Shown: positions 45,070-54,418, numbered from the stretch's first letter. The stretch: 64,000 nt of DNA from Sphingobacterium athyrii (GCF_003071065.1 NZ_QCXX01000002.1:558001-622000), one strand, 5' to 3'. The notes: generated from the letters alone by a model not told the origin. Translations and numbers: made by a program.

Positions 45070-46020
45070 ATGAGTGAATTGAAACAATCTAAATATATCG
45101 ATATCACGACAGATTATGGCTTTAAAAAAGTTTTCGGATCAGATACCAATAAAGATCTTCTCATCGCTTTCTTAAACGAACTCTTTAGAGGTCGCAAGGT
45201 TATTGCTGACCTGTATTATAACAAAAATGAACATGTTGGGGATACAGAGGATATCGGTACAGTTATTTTTGATCTGACCTGTACGGCAGACAATGGGGAA
45301 CGGTTTATTATTGAAGTGCAGCGCACGTCACAGGTTAATTTGAAAAAGCGCATGCTCTACTACAGTAGTAAATTAATTGCGGATCAGGCACCCAAAGGCA
45401 ACCGAAGGGCTTGGAATTATGAAATTAGTGAAGTCTATATTATTGTGTTGATGGATGGATTTGCAATGCCTGATGCGGGTGCAGAGAAGTGTTTTTTGCA
45501 CGATATTTGTTTATGTTATCGAGATCATGGTAAAATATTTTATGAGGATCTAGGCTTTATATATATAGAATTGGTTAACTTTGTTAAAGCTGAGGCAGAG
45601 TTAGTTAATGATTTAGATCGTTGGCTTTACGTACTCAAAAATATGTCTTCGCTAAATGGACTTTCCACCTATTTGCGTAAGCCTATTTTTGAAAAGTTAT
45701 TTCAGTTAGCAGAGTATAGCAAACTAAAACCGGAGGAACGAGAGATGTACAACGTAAGTTTAAGAAATAAATGGGATGCGGAGAGCATCCGAAGTAGTCA
45801 GGAAGAGCTATTGAAACGAGCGCGCGAAAAAGCAATGGCTGAAGGAAGAGCCGAAGGAGAGGCTAAAGGAAAAGCAGAGGGAGAAGCTAAAGGGAAATCA
45901 GATGTAATAAAAAACCTTTTGTCTCTGAATAAGTTTTCGATTTCGGAAATTGCCGAATTAGCAGACGTCACTGTAGAGTTTGTAAAGCAGATAGAGGCAG
46001 AGAAGGCTAAAAGAAAATAA
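45070..46020 (+). CDS. Rpn-type PD-(D/E)XK recombination-promoting nuclease
   Basis: The 316-residue protein begins with the family signature TTDYGFKKVFGSDTNKDLLI. The catalytic core is IGTVIFDLTCTADNGERF then IIEVQ, giving the D ... E-x-Q form of the PD-(D/E)XK site. The C-terminal part has a low-complexity helix of alternating Ala/Glu/Gly/Lys (GRAEGEAKGKAEGEAKGK) and a small HTH-like tail. Rpn proteins promote RecA-independent recombination and are linked to transposition and phage defence. A terminator follows. Confidence 0.9.
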   Translation: MSELKQSKYIDITTDYGFKKVFGSDTNKDLLIAFLNELFRGRKVIADLYYNKNEHVGDTEDIGTVIFDLTCTADNGERFIIEVQRTSQVNLKKRMLYYSSKLIADQAPKGNRRAWNYEISEVYIIVLMDGFAMPDAGAEKCFLHDICLCYRDHGKIFYEDLGFIYIELVNFVKAEAELVNDLDRWLYVLKNMSSLNGLSTYLRKPIFEKLFQLAEYSKLKPEEREMYNVSLRNKWDAESIRSSQEELLKRAREKAMAEGRAEGEAKGKAEGEAKGKSDVIKNLLSLNKFSISEIAELADVTVEFVKQIEAEKAKRK

Positions 46021-46043
46021 AACGGATTACAATATAAGATTTT

Positions 46044-46078
46044 AAGGCCACTTGGATATTGTCTAAGCGGCCTTTTTT
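46044..46078 (+). terminator. Rho-independent terminator of the Rpn gene
   Basis: AAGGCC and GGCCTT form the stem around inner CTT/AAG pairs and are followed by TTTTTTG. It lies 24 bp after the Rpn stop. Confidence 0.75.
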
Positions 46079-46103
46079 GTGATATAAACCCTATCTTAGC
46101 CTT

Positions 46104-46576
46104 ATGCTGTACAATCCCTTTGAACAAGTCACCAAAAGTTCGTTTCGCGAGCTCGTCGATCAGGCTATGCCGACTTTGTGCTGCAGCGTTTTGAGTGGCC
46201 CGATGTCAAGGAGAAGGCAGGCTTTCTACTCACGCCTTATGATGATCAGGAAGCAGCCAATCAGCATGCCCATCAACTGGGGGCAAAGGAAGGAAGAGCC
46301 CTGCAGCTCCCGCAAGATGCAGATAAGATCGAAAGCCTGCTAGCAACAGGATCAGTCTATCGTATTTTTCTTAACCGTATCAAGGAAGAGAACTGGGACA
46401 AGCGCATGCTTAAGCTCTATGAGAAAAATATTGTCAATTACCTACGTACCAAAACCAGGTTTCAGCGTAAAAATCCTATCGATATCCTATTCTCCTTAGA
46501 ATATGGTTGGGTAGTAGCGACCATTACCGATGGACAGACCAAAAAGAAAGTATCGGCTATAGACATCCTTCGGTAG
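46104..46576 (+). pseudogene. Frameshifted gene of unknown family next to a SRAP remnant
   Basis: An ATG at 46104 opens MLYNPFEQVTKSSFRELVDQ and then loses frame; adding one G (CAGGGC) would join it to GYADFVLQRFEWPDVKEKAG and the remaining ~125 residues (46178-46576), ending VVATITDGQTKKKVSAIDIL. The full product would be about 157 residues. I do not recognise the family. A single missing base makes sequencing error possible. Confidence 0.55.
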
Positions 46577-46688
46577 CCCCGATCTAGTCCAAACTGAAAA
46601 GCACAATTTTCTTGTCGTAGGGCAATCATTATTTACAGCACAAATTGCGTATATTCGTGTCAAAGCCAAAACAAGAAAGGATACCATT

Positions 46689-47035
46689 ATGTGTTGGGAT
46701 ATTAGCCTCCATACCGATATTGAGACTATCAAATAGACACTTTCCGCAATTGCGGGATGAGCGTCGTCAATTGGATTACAATTATGACTATCTGGAGAAT
46801 GTCCAGGCCATTACCTTTCCCAAATATCCGATCCTGTATAAGGACAAGGACTCAAGCCAGCTGGCCTTGACCGAGATGGAGTGGGGCGTATTGCCGACCT
46901 ATATTGACGATCCCAAGCTGCGGGCCGATCGGCGGCGCAATATGATCAATGTACGCAGCGAGCGTATTTTGGAAGATAAAAAATCCTATTGGTACCGCCT
47001 GCGCAAGCAGCGCTGTCTTATCCCGGTGGTTCGAG
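46689..47035 (+). pseudogene. SOS response-associated peptidase (SRAP/YedK), broken
   Basis: The ATG at 46689 gives MCWDISLHTDIETIK with the essential Cys2 of the SRAP family, then a stop. One frame over it continues HFPQLRDERRQLDYNYDYLE, and later MEWGVLPTYIDDPKLRADRR, NMINVRSERIL and YWYRLRKQRCLIPV, which is the conserved SRAP core. The gene is cut after CLIPV, so the second half, including the catalytic His, is gone. SRAP proteins shield abasic sites in single-stranded DNA by a Cys2 crosslink; this copy cannot. Confidence 0.8.
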
Positions 47036-47300
47036 TTCTTCATAGTCATCTGCATATTCGTCTACTTCAGCAGCTTTTTTCTGTAATTTCCTGATAGCTG
47101 CTAGTAGATTCTTTAATAGTATCGGCTATCGACTTTTCTTTGTCAATAGGGGATTTTATATACTGCTCGACCACTATTTTCCATCGAGGTAATTTAAAAT
47201 AGAAAACCAGTGCCATTAGCTTTAATTGAATGACTTGTTCCACGGAGAGATCTTTAAAACTTTTTTGTAAGCTTTCCGTGTGTTTTTTAATATGCTGCAT
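47036..47300 (-). pseudogene. C-terminal gene fragment abutting an IS21 end, unknown family
   Basis: The minus strand reads KKHTESLQKSFKDLSVEQVI, then LKLMALVFYFKLPRWKIVVE and, after a one-base shift in an A6 run, KAAEVDEYADDYEELEPP. The left edge joins the SRAP remnant and the right edge is the IS21-like end at 47296. The family is not recognised. Both junctions indicate truncation by rearrangement. Confidence 0.45.
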
Positions 47301-47575
47301 ATTCCAGTAATATGCACCCAGTTTTAGCTCCTGTGCTTTTTGTTTAGCATGACAAAGTTACCTTTTTTTACGTAAGCTTTCTCCTTTTATAGTAAAGCGG
47401 TGTGACGTATGCACAATCCTATCGAGTATGGCATCTGCTATTGTCTGCTCCGGAATCACTGTTTACTTGGCTGAAAACAACGGTTCTCTTTCCTTTCCTG
47501 GGTGCACATGCTCCTGAATCGTCCCGGATATATACCCGAATCCAAAAGCTGGGTGCATATCCTTCGGATTATGCA
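47296..47575 (-). mobile_element. IS21-family remnant with istB 3' end and terminal inverted repeats
   Basis: The minus strand at 47358-47450 encodes [20 protein letters not shown] and [12 protein letters not shown] before a stop, the C-terminus of IstB, the ATPase of IS21 elements. One frame over, RTVVFSQVN (near 47480) continues the preceding strand. The segment is bracketed by an imperfect 26-bp inverted repeat (47296-47321 and 47549-47575, sharing TGCATA, TCC and ATATGCACCCAG). All of istA and most of istB are missing. Confidence 0.7.
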
Positions 47576-47598
47576 AGCAATGATAAAACCTACAGACC

Positions 47599-48092
47599 TT
47601 AGTGCTTGCTATTACCTTTGATAAAGGCAGCCATGTTCATAAACTTAGCCCATCCCGCGTACATGTAGAGAAAGGCATTGCCATAAATGATCAGACCAGG
47701 TAAGCGACGATAGATCCAGCGTGCACCCGAGCGGATTGAACTACCGCGTTTAGGGGAGCTTGCCGGCTGATCCTGTTGATATTCGTATGTATTAAAGTGC
47801 TTCTCCATAAGCTCTTGTATCGTGCTGTTGTATCTCCTGTTTGTTTTTCTGCGGAGCCACCTGCACCTAACAGACGGATTTCCGGGATAGCCTTGCTGCT
47901 TAACGACATTGCCGGAATAGCGCAAGTTTTCTTCTGTACTGTCTCATAATCTTGTTTTTTATTGGGCATTTCGGATAGCGCTTTTAGCTGTACTTTGACT
48001 TGCTTCAACCAAGCTTTAATATGCTGACCTGCTTTATCCGACCTGTTATTACAAAGTTGCGATACAATTACTGGTAAATATTGGTATAGCAA
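47599..48092 (-). pseudogene. Frameshifted gene of unknown family
   Basis: From an ATG at 48092 the frame reads MLYQYLPVIVSQLCNNRSDK and LKALSEMPNKKQDYETVQKK and so on to about 47830. There the coding sense passes to another frame that gives MEKHFNTYEYQQDQPASSPK and ends RRLPGLIIYGNAFLYMYAGW with AKFMNMAAFIKGNSKH. It could be one ~155-residue protein with a single frameshift. The C-terminus has a hydrophobic, possibly membrane-associated patch. Not recognised. Confidence 0.45.
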
Positions 48093-48250
48093 ACTTCAAA
48101 GATTGGGCTTAACTTAAATGTAGAATGCGACCTCCACTAGTGTATACTCAGCCGCAGCAGTAAAAAAGAGCTAAGACTCCTAAATCATATCGCGATGAAA
48201 AAGGTTACCAAATGGTATAATGGGTATCAATAGAAAAGGTAACTTAGATT

Positions 48251-49609
48251 ATGTATCAACGCTTAAGGATTCTCGCTTCGCCACTTTTTATTCTTTTTCT
48301 GATCCTGCTGCTCGTGAACGATTTTTATTTAAAAGGGGCATTTCACAATGTGCTGACAGGAAAGCTCTCCGATTTTAGTGGGCTTTTTATTTTCCCTATT
48401 TTCTGGTCGGCTATCTTTCCCAAACGGAAAGCATTGATTTTTATAGCCACAGCAGTACTGTTTACCTTTTGGAAGAGTGAATATTCGGCGGGGCTCATCC
48501 AATGGATGAATCCTTATTTTGGTGTAGGACGAACAGTAGATCTGTCCGATCTCATGGCATTACCCATGATCGGCTTGGCCTGGTTTTATACGAAAAGCGG
48601 ATCACAGCCTGCTATTCGGCCCGTATTCATGCTGCGCCTAAGTACTTACCTTATCGGTATGGTCGCTATGTTCGCTTTTTGTGCCACCACACAGCCGCGA
48701 TATATCCAAGCCTTTGAGCAACCGCAGTATATCTTACTAAGGCATCCGACACTCAAGAATTTTGATCCTTACTATGGATTTCAATTTTATAAAAAAGATT
48801 CGCTGCTTGTTGTTAAAATAGATTATTTATATCGCAACAGGCCTGTCCGGAATGATGATTACAATAAAAATAAAAATATCCAACAGCTCGATCAGGACGT
48901 GTTAAGCATTATCGGGGATAGCGCAACGCGTATTCCCGCTGGAACAATCACCCAGCTCACCATTCATACGGATGAGTGGACGGATTCGTTGCGATTTAAT
49001 GGCGGACGCCTCGATGGACCATTGATAAGAACAAAAGGAAATAAGCGGATCATAGAAGGATTTTATAAGATGGGACTGGAAGATGCTACCTGGACACTCC
49101 GGGATAGCAGCAGTAACGATAGGGTGGTACAGACATTTGTCCAAGGCGAGAAAACGCAGGTAAAGCAATATAGCGGGGATAAACTCAAATCCTCTTCGAC
49201 GGTAAACACGCGCGCCGACACCATTGTAAATACCTATGTGCAATTGGCGATGCTGACTTTAGCGGTAGCGGCTATGTGCTTCTTATTGTACAGGAATAAG
49301 AGGAAGGCGATCCCTACAGGCCTTCAGCTCAGCTTACTTTGGAAGTTGCTGATATGTTTTGTCTCCCCAATGATCGTATGGCTGTTTTACATTGGCATCA
49401 TGCTCTTGCTGATGAATTACGATGAGGATATTTTTGAAGCGATCGCTACAGCTATTTTCGTTTTTATTGCAGTTTGCCCATTGATGTTCATCATTGTTTT
49501 TGCGATCAAACTGGCCAAGGAAATCGATGTGTTCTGGTACTGCCTCTTGTTTGCGCTTCTCCTCAGTATCTTTAAAACATATGCCATACTCGAAGCGCTG
49601 TCGAGCTAA
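48251..49609 (+). CDS. Large membrane protein with periplasmic domain, unknown function
   Basis: The 452-residue protein has an N-terminal block of membrane helices (about 10-160) with the motif NDFYLKGAFHNVLTGKLSDF followed by SGLFIFPIFW, a ~180-residue extracytoplasmic domain (about 160-330) and four or five further helices. The NDFYLK ... GKLSDFSG motif recurs in uncharacterised Bacteroidota membrane proteins. No enzymatic motif is visible. It stands alone and intact between two decayed stretches. Confidence 0.75.
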   Translation: MYQRLRILASPLFILFLILLLVNDFYLKGAFHNVLTGKLSDFSGLFIFPIFWSAIFPKRKALIFIATAVLFTFWKSEYSAGLIQWMNPYFGVGRTVDLSDLMALPMIGLAWFYTKSGSQPAIRPVFMLRLSTYLIGMVAMFAFCATTQPRYIQAFEQPQYILLRHPTLKNFDPYYGFQFYKKDSLLVVKIDYLYRNRPVRNDDYNKNKNIQQLDQDVLSIIGDSATRIPAGTITQLTIHTDEWTDSLRFNGGRLDGPLIRTKGNKRIIEGFYKMGLEDATWTLRDSSSNDRVVQTFVQGEKTQVKQYSGDKLKSSSTVNTRADTIVNTYVQLAMLTLAVAAMCFLLYRNKRKAIPTGLQLSLLWKLLICFVSPMIVWLFYIGIMLLLMNYDEDIFEAIATAIFVFIAVCPLMFIIVFAIKLAKEIDVFWYCLLFALLLSIFKTYAILEALSS

Positions 49610-49742
49610 AATGGAAATATAGCTGTTTATTTCTGTGTAGCCACCCTCTTACTTTACGACAAATAAATACCACAAAATATGATCCATTGTAAACTATTTT
49701 AGTGTCTCAAAAGATTTCCTCGCATTCTTTCGAATACGATTT

Positions 49743-49909
49743 TCAGGCCCTCCGAGTAAAAAATAGGATGACAAATGCTGTTTGCGCCACGATGAGGTAG
49801 ATGTTTGGAATGAGTATAAGCCACCAGACAATATTTTTTTTTCGTACCTTGAAGAGCGAAGTAATCGTTGCTATTGATGTCAGTAAGAATAATAGCAAGT
49901 AGAGTTAAT
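49743..49909 (-). pseudogene. 3' fragment of a small membrane protein gene
   Basis: The minus strand encodes LLLFLLTSIATITSLFKVRK and then IVWWLILIPNIYLIVAQTAF and VILFFTRRA before a stop: two hydrophobic helices separated by a basic loop. The frame is closed upstream near 49910 and only TTG could start it. It is either a very small membrane protein or a remnant. Confidence 0.4.
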
Positions 49910-49956
49910 TGAATACATTTCCTTTCCGTGACGCCGCATTTAAGAAGTTCAATCGA

Positions 49957-49992
49957 ACCCCCTTAGGCGCTACCTGTCAGTAGCAAGGGGGT
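49957..49992. terminator. Two-tier hairpin downstream of the lipoprotein gene
   Basis: Outer stem ACCCCCTT / AAGGGGGT and inner stem GCTAC / GTAGC with loop CTGTCA, separated by a 4-nt bulge. It sits 55 bp beyond the stop of the minus-strand lipoprotein gene and probably marks its transcript end, although no clear T run follows on that strand. Confidence 0.5.
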
Positions 49993-50047
49993 AAGGAAGT
50001 ATCTAAGTTATCGTAATGGTTCGGTTACGGTAACTTGGGTGGAGCCG

Positions 50048-51142
50048 CTATCCTTCAGACATGGCTAAAGTGAGGTTAGCCGTAAATTCAAGCCCTGTGG
50101 TTGTCAGTGCCTTTATGGTTACCTTATAGCTGCCAGCTTTCAAACTGTCGCTCTTTTTCACGGAAACTGTACCTGTTTGGGCATTGACGCTAAACAGCTT
50201 TTCGCTATCTGTAAATGGCAGTCCATCTTTTTGTATTGAAACCAGTTCAAAGGCAGATTTATATTTTTCTGGATATAGTGTTGGTGCTGCAGAGACATAA
50301 CCATTTGAAAGACCGATGTGTATCAGACTAAAGTCGATTGTCAGGTTTAGATCGGGATAATATTGTCCAAACAAGAACTTAATTTGTGGAATCAGAATGA
50401 CCCTGAAAGTAGTTGAAGCCACAGGAAAGCCATCTTTCCTAAGTTCGGGAGTCAGCTCGAAAGACTTTTCAGCTTTTTTTTCCGGATCTCCCGCGTCCTT
50501 TGATAATTTGATATGCGTACCTGCTATTGAAGCAATGTTTTCTTCTCCATCCTTTTTAACCAAATGAAAGCTAGCACCATCAATTGGTAGGCTGAGAGGA
50601 TCTATTTCAAAATCAGTAGATTGGTCGCCATACAGTACATACGAATAAGGTAACTCGCCGCCGCTTTTTAGTCCTTTGATAGCAATAGATCCAGCTGTTA
50701 TCTTGATCGAAAAATTTTCTTTCCCTACCACTGTGCCATGAGATTCTTTGGCTATCACGGTGACTTTATAATCATCGGGAATGCGTGAGCTACTCGATTG
50801 GGCCCCGTTTGGATAGAGTAGGGAACTGTTAATCTGTATGCTTTGTTTTTCGCTATCGTATTTGATGGCTTGGTTCAGTTTGTCACTGAGTTTAATCCCG
50901 TTGCCTAAATTAATGTCTGCAGTCTGGGAAAAGTCAAAACTGAATGTCAGTCCTGTACTTGCAGATAGGTCTTTCGGAAGATGAATTTCCTGTGTTTCGC
51001 CGTAGCGAATACTGACCTGCGATGGTAACGAAAGTGAGATTTCAGTGGGAATAGCTGCCGTTTCCTTTTTACAGGATGATGCCGATCCGAGCATCAGAAT
51101 CAGCGCTCCCGCTAGAGCGATTTGTGTGTTGATGTACTTCAT
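50048..51142 (-). CDS. Surface/periplasmic lipoprotein divergent from a TonB receptor
   Basis: The 364-residue protein has a lipobox (LMLGSASSC). The mature part is built of beta-sandwich segments (LSLPSQVSIRYGETQEIHLP, YKVTVIAKESHGTVVGKENF, SVNAQTGTVSVKKSDSLKAG followed by SYKVTIKAL), like the cadherin- or Ig-type modules of Bacteroidota surface lipoproteins. It shares a 110-bp intergenic region and a palindrome with the TonB-dependent receptor at 51252, so it is likely its co-regulated partner, perhaps a ligand-binding surface protein. Confidence 0.75.
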   Translation of the reverse strand: MKYINTQIALAGALILMLGSASSCKKETAAIPTEISLSLPSQVSIRYGETQEIHLPKDLSASTGLTFSFDFSQTADINLGNGIKLSDKLNQAIKYDSEKQSIQINSSLLYPNGAQSSSSRIPDDYKVTVIAKESHGTVVGKENFSIKITAGSIAIKGLKSGGELPYSYVLYGDQSTDFEIDPLSLPIDGASFHLVKKDGEENIASIAGTHIKLSKDAGDPEKKAEKSFELTPELRKDGFPVASTTFRVILIPQIKFLFGQYYPDLNLTIDFSLIHIGLSNGYVSAAPTLYPEKYKSAFELVSIQKDGLPFTDSEKLFSVNAQTGTVSVKKSDSLKAGSYKVTIKALTTTGLEFTANLTLAMSEG

Positions 51143-51183
51143 ATGGTGTAAAATTTTGACGAAGGTAGTAATTGCAAATTATT

Positions 51184-51202
51184 AATGCAACATAATTGCA
51201 TT
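51184..51202. promoter_or_regulatory. 19-bp palindrome between lipoprotein and TonB receptor, possible Fur/Zur-type box
   Basis: AATGCAA and TTGCATT flank CATAA. It lies between the two divergent starts, about 16 bp upstream of the -7-like element TATTTTTGC (51219-51226) of the receptor gene. Its size and position suit a dimeric metal-responsive repressor; the sequence alone does not identify which. Confidence 0.5.
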
Positions 51203-51251
51203 TAATGTTATCTTTTTTATTTTTGCAGCTCAAACAGGAATAGGCTACATT

Positions 51252-53639
51252 ATGTTACGGTATCAGAAAGAAGTTTTTTTAGCATCTCTAGTGGTGTTAA
51301 CTAGCGCAAAAACTGCGCATGCGCAGAGTAAACCAACAGTGGATACGCTGCGAAGCTATACGCTTCCCACCGCAGAGACAACAGGCTTTTTGCCAGGGCA
51401 TGGGCAAAAGAAGAGGCTCGATCGAAATCAGCTAGATCGTATTCAGGCGCAAACGCTCGGTGAAACATTGAGTCATATTTCCGGGATACAAAACGCTTCT
51501 TTCGGTCCCAATTCTGGCATGCCCATGATACGCAGTCTCAGTGGTAGCAGGGTAGGTGTGCTTTCCAATGGTCTTTCGGTCAATGATTTGTCGGGAATCA
51601 GTCCTAACCTAAATCCCAATTTCGATATGGACAATCTACGCGAAATAGAATTGTACAAGGGTGCTGCTAGTGTGTTATTCGGAGGAAAGGCAATTGGTGG
51701 AGCGGTCAATGTTAAAGACAACACCATTCCTATGAATCGTCTGCCAAAGAAGATTGCAGGTCAGGCTAATGCGGAGTTAGGAACCAATAGTGACAATAGC
51801 CAGTCGCTGGCCTTCAATACAAACCTTGGAAAATACTGGGTGGGACATATTGGCGCAATGAGGCTCACACACGGGAATCTCAGGATCCCGGGCAATACAA
51901 AAGCAGCCATTGCTTATGATCCTAAGATCGATCATTTGACAGCCGCAATGGCACAGGTAAATGTCGATCGCGAGACGATTCGAAATCTGACCCTATATCC
52001 CTATTTAAGTCAGTTTGTGCTCGATAATATGGGCGATCCAAAGTGGGGTTTATCGGAGGCCGACCTGTATACCTTTGAAGATTATTCATTTATCAATGGT
52101 GCAAAAGTCCTAAATCCTCAAAATGACAAATATATCGCTGGACAGGATCCCAACACACCACTTTACACCGAAGTCGTACATGGAATTACAGATTATGTTC
52201 CTGTCAAACGCGGAGTGATGCCCAATAGTCATGCCGAGAGAAGCGCTGTCAATGCAGGTGCCAGCTATATCAGGGACAACTTTCGAGTAGGTCTGGGGCT
52301 TTACGCTCTTGAAAGCTATTATGGTATTCCTGGTTTTGCACAGCGCAATAAGCCTGTCCATAGCCACAGCACAGTTTGGACACCCATATATGAACCGATC
52401 AATACGCGCACTTATTCCTATGCCTGGCACTTAGAGTCTTCTTTTAAGCCAAAAACACCGTTGATCTCGGAGATTAAATTTAATTATAGAGGTGAGGTGT
52501 CGGACGACCGGGAGCTCCTGGGCAGGTACCGTGTCAATAAGTTCGATAGTGAGCGTCATGCGCTTCGATCGGAGATATCGCAACAGTTTTCCCGTTTTTG
52601 GTCTGGGACGAGTGGATTTGATTTTTCATTTGTAACCTTAAAGGGCGAGGGGGATCGGCGGTATATTCCCAATAATCTGAGCCGGGAAGGAGGGATCTTT
52701 ACTTTGCAGACAATAGAACTTAATCCGGTTGCCCTTCATATGGGCTACCGGCATGACTGGGTTGCCCGACGTACTTTGAGCGATCCTACCTACCAGCGGA
52801 GCCGGGGGATGGCCGGGGGACAGCTTTCGGCCCGGGATTTTAGCTTAAACCACTTTTCGGGAGATATCATTTATTCTATTTTTGACATTGCCTATTTACA
52901 GGCTATATTTTCACACGCAGAACGAGCACCCGGTGTCAATGAACTTTATGCTGGGAACGACCATTTCGCGATTCTGGTAGAAGAAAATGGAGATGATCGA
53001 CTTAACAAGGAAAGCTCAAATTCCTATGAGTTATCTGGAGGGATAAAATATGGTGGATTAAAACTGTCAGCGACTCATTACCGCAGCTTCTTTAGAAATT
53101 ATCTGTATTTGGCCCATACAGGCATTTCCCGTTCTGGTGGTTTTTTGGTCAAGGAATGGCGTGCTTCAGACACCGAGATCCAGGGTTGGGAGTTGGAAGG
53201 AGGTTATATCTATGCATGGGCAGCCGATTGCCATCTCGCATTAAATGCGTTCGCCGATCTTGTCAAAAATATAAATACCTCAGATGATACTATGCGTAAA
53301 TGGGCCGAAGGGGACTATATGCCCAACCTACCGACCAGTAGATATGGAATATCCGCGTTACTTCAATATAAAAAGTTTTTCGGGAACGCCAATTTCGACC
53401 GGTATCTGAAACAGCGTTATTTAGGTAAAAATATCAATATTGAACCACCTATGCAGGCCTATTCCTTGCTATCTGGTCAATTAGGTTACAAGATGAATCT
53501 AAAAAAATATGAATTTGTCTATTTTATTTCCGGAAATAATCTATTGAATGTTGAAGCACGTCCGCAAAATTCCATACTCAAATATCTAGCCCCACTACCG
53601 GGGCGTAATATTTCTATTGGATTAAAGCTATTGCTTTAA
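51252..53639 (+). CDS. TonB-dependent outer-membrane receptor, ZnuD-like
   Basis: The 795-residue protein has a signal peptide (ending AKTAHAQ), no SusC-type CarboxypepD domain, and a plug domain with LGETLSHISGIQNASFGPNS, IRSLSGSRVGVLSNG and IELYKGAASVLFGGKAIGGA followed by VNV. The C-terminal barrel contains FSHAERAPGVNELYAGNDHF, a motif region shared with ZnuD/heme-type receptors, and NKESSNSYELSGGIKYGG. The protein ends ISIGLKLLL. Zinc or another metal complex is plausible given several His-rich loops (KPVHSHSTVW), but it is inference. Confidence 0.88.
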   Translation: MLRYQKEVFLASLVVLTSAKTAHAQSKPTVDTLRSYTLPTAETTGFLPGHGQKKRLDRNQLDRIQAQTLGETLSHISGIQNASFGPNSGMPMIRSLSGSRVGVLSNGLSVNDLSGISPNLNPNFDMDNLREIELYKGAASVLFGGKAIGGAVNVKDNTIPMNRLPKKIAGQANAELGTNSDNSQSLAFNTNLGKYWVGHIGAMRLTHGNLRIPGNTKAAIAYDPKIDHLTAAMAQVNVDRETIRNLTLYPYLSQFVLDNMGDPKWGLSEADLYTFEDYSFINGAKVLNPQNDKYIAGQDPNTPLYTEVVHGITDYVPVKRGVMPNSHAERSAVNAGASYIRDNFRVGLGLYALESYYGIPGFAQRNKPVHSHSTVWTPIYEPINTRTYSYAWHLESSFKPKTPLISEIKFNYRGEVSDDRELLGRYRVNKFDSERHALRSEISQQFSRFWSGTSGFDFSFVTLKGEGDRRYIPNNLSREGGIFTLQTIELNPVALHMGYRHDWVARRTLSDPTYQRSRGMAGGQLSARDFSLNHFSGDIIYSIFDIAYLQAIFSHAERAPGVNELYAGNDHFAILVEENGDDRLNKESSNSYELSGGIKYGGLKLSATHYRSFFRNYLYLAHTGISRSGGFLVKEWRASDTEIQGWELEGGYIYAWAADCHLALNAFADLVKNINTSDDTMRKWAEGDYMPNLPTSRYGISALLQYKKFFGNANFDRYLKQRYLGKNINIEPPMQAYSLLSGQLGYKMNLKKYEFVYFISGNNLLNVEARPQNSILKYLAPLPGRNISIGLKLLL

Positions 53640-53705
53640 AGAAGGAAGGTGACGATCGATTCATTTAAGTCATTTACAATTGTGCCGCTCAATGCGATTA
53701 TCTTA

Positions 53706-53891
53706 TTATTGTAATTCCGGTTTCCAATTTCTAGGCATTTCTTTACAGAAATGAGTTCGGAAGACCAACCGACAATTTAATTGTTCGATCTGATATATTT
53801 CATTGCCCTCAGTAGCATACGAGTCACTATAATTCAATTCAGCATTTAGCTCTATAGCAAAAGTTTTTGTGAGATATTCTAATTCTTCCAT
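53706..53891 (-). CDS. Small protein, last gene of the IS21-fronted trio
   Basis: The 61-residue acidic protein (MEELEYLTKTFAIELNAELN) has no signal peptide. Its ATG overlaps the stop of the 84-residue gene by one base (TAATG), indicating coupled translation. No family is recognised. The small size and coupling resemble a degraded or minimal operon. Confidence 0.5.
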   Translation of the reverse strand: MEELEYLTKTFAIELNAELNYSDSYATEGNEIYQIEQLNCRLVFRTHFCKEMPRNWKPELQ

Positions 53892-54145
53892 TAAAAAGGC
53901 ACTAAGACAGTTCGGATCTTTTCTATCTTATACTCTTTAGAATTTATAGATGCCACTAAGTACCTGTCTTTTGTTTCCTCCCTTGGGGAAAGAGAGTTAC
54001 GATCGTTGTTGACTGAGTAGATTTCTATCCTGTCGTTGTCCGAATCTCTATTAAAAAACAAGTATCGACTTTCGTAAAAGTAGCCCGAGCCTACGTCTTT
54101 TTTAAACTTGCCACATATCCGGAATGAACTAGTAAAAGTGGTCAA
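53891..54145 (-). CDS. Small protein, middle gene of the IS21-fronted trio
   Basis: The 84-residue protein is rich in charged and aromatic residues (KDVGSGYFYESRYLFFNRDS, IEIYSVNNDRNSL) and looks like a small beta-rich cytoplasmic protein. It overlaps the upstream chimeric ORF by 4 bp (ATGA) and the downstream gene by 1 bp. Not recognised. Confidence 0.5.
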   Translation of the reverse strand: MTTFTSSFRICGKFKKDVGSGYFYESRYLFFNRDSDNDRIEIYSVNNDRNSLSPREETKDRYLVASINSKEYKIEKIRTVLVPF

Positions 54146-54363
54146 CCCTTCAGTAGTTCATATTCATCTGATGGAAAGTCATGTTTAGACCATTTTTTCT
54201 TATAACCCTCCAATCCTTCCTCATTTCGTATTCTGATCAAATTCTCCCTTACCAAGTTGACGTATTTACCGGTCTCCCTTTCGATGGAGCGCTGGGAAAA
54301 GCTACGTTCCAAAAACAGCAATATCTGTCTTATCTTCTGCATATTTAGAGATCTGTTTGCCAT
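54142..54363 (-). pseudogene. Chimeric ORF: IstA N-terminus joined to another gene's C-terminus
   Basis: The first ~32 residues (NMQKIRQILLFLERSFSQRS and IERETG) are the N-terminal helix-turn-helix of a Bacteroidota IstA transposase. The sequence then leaves the IS21 family (YVNLVRENLIRIRNEEGLEG, then KKKWSKHDFPSDEYELLKG) and stops, with the ATGA overlap to the next gene. A deletion therefore fused the IS end to a host gene in frame, so the IS promoter may drive the trio. Confidence 0.6.
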
Positions 54364-54418
54364 ATTGTTAGGTCTAATACTAGGCCCAACTTAGCAATCT
54401 TTTTTTCTTAAATATCCA

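Noticed and set aside
47402..47602. Plus-strand 66-residue frame
   Set aside because: It overlaps the IstB remnant on the other strand and has no domain features of its own.
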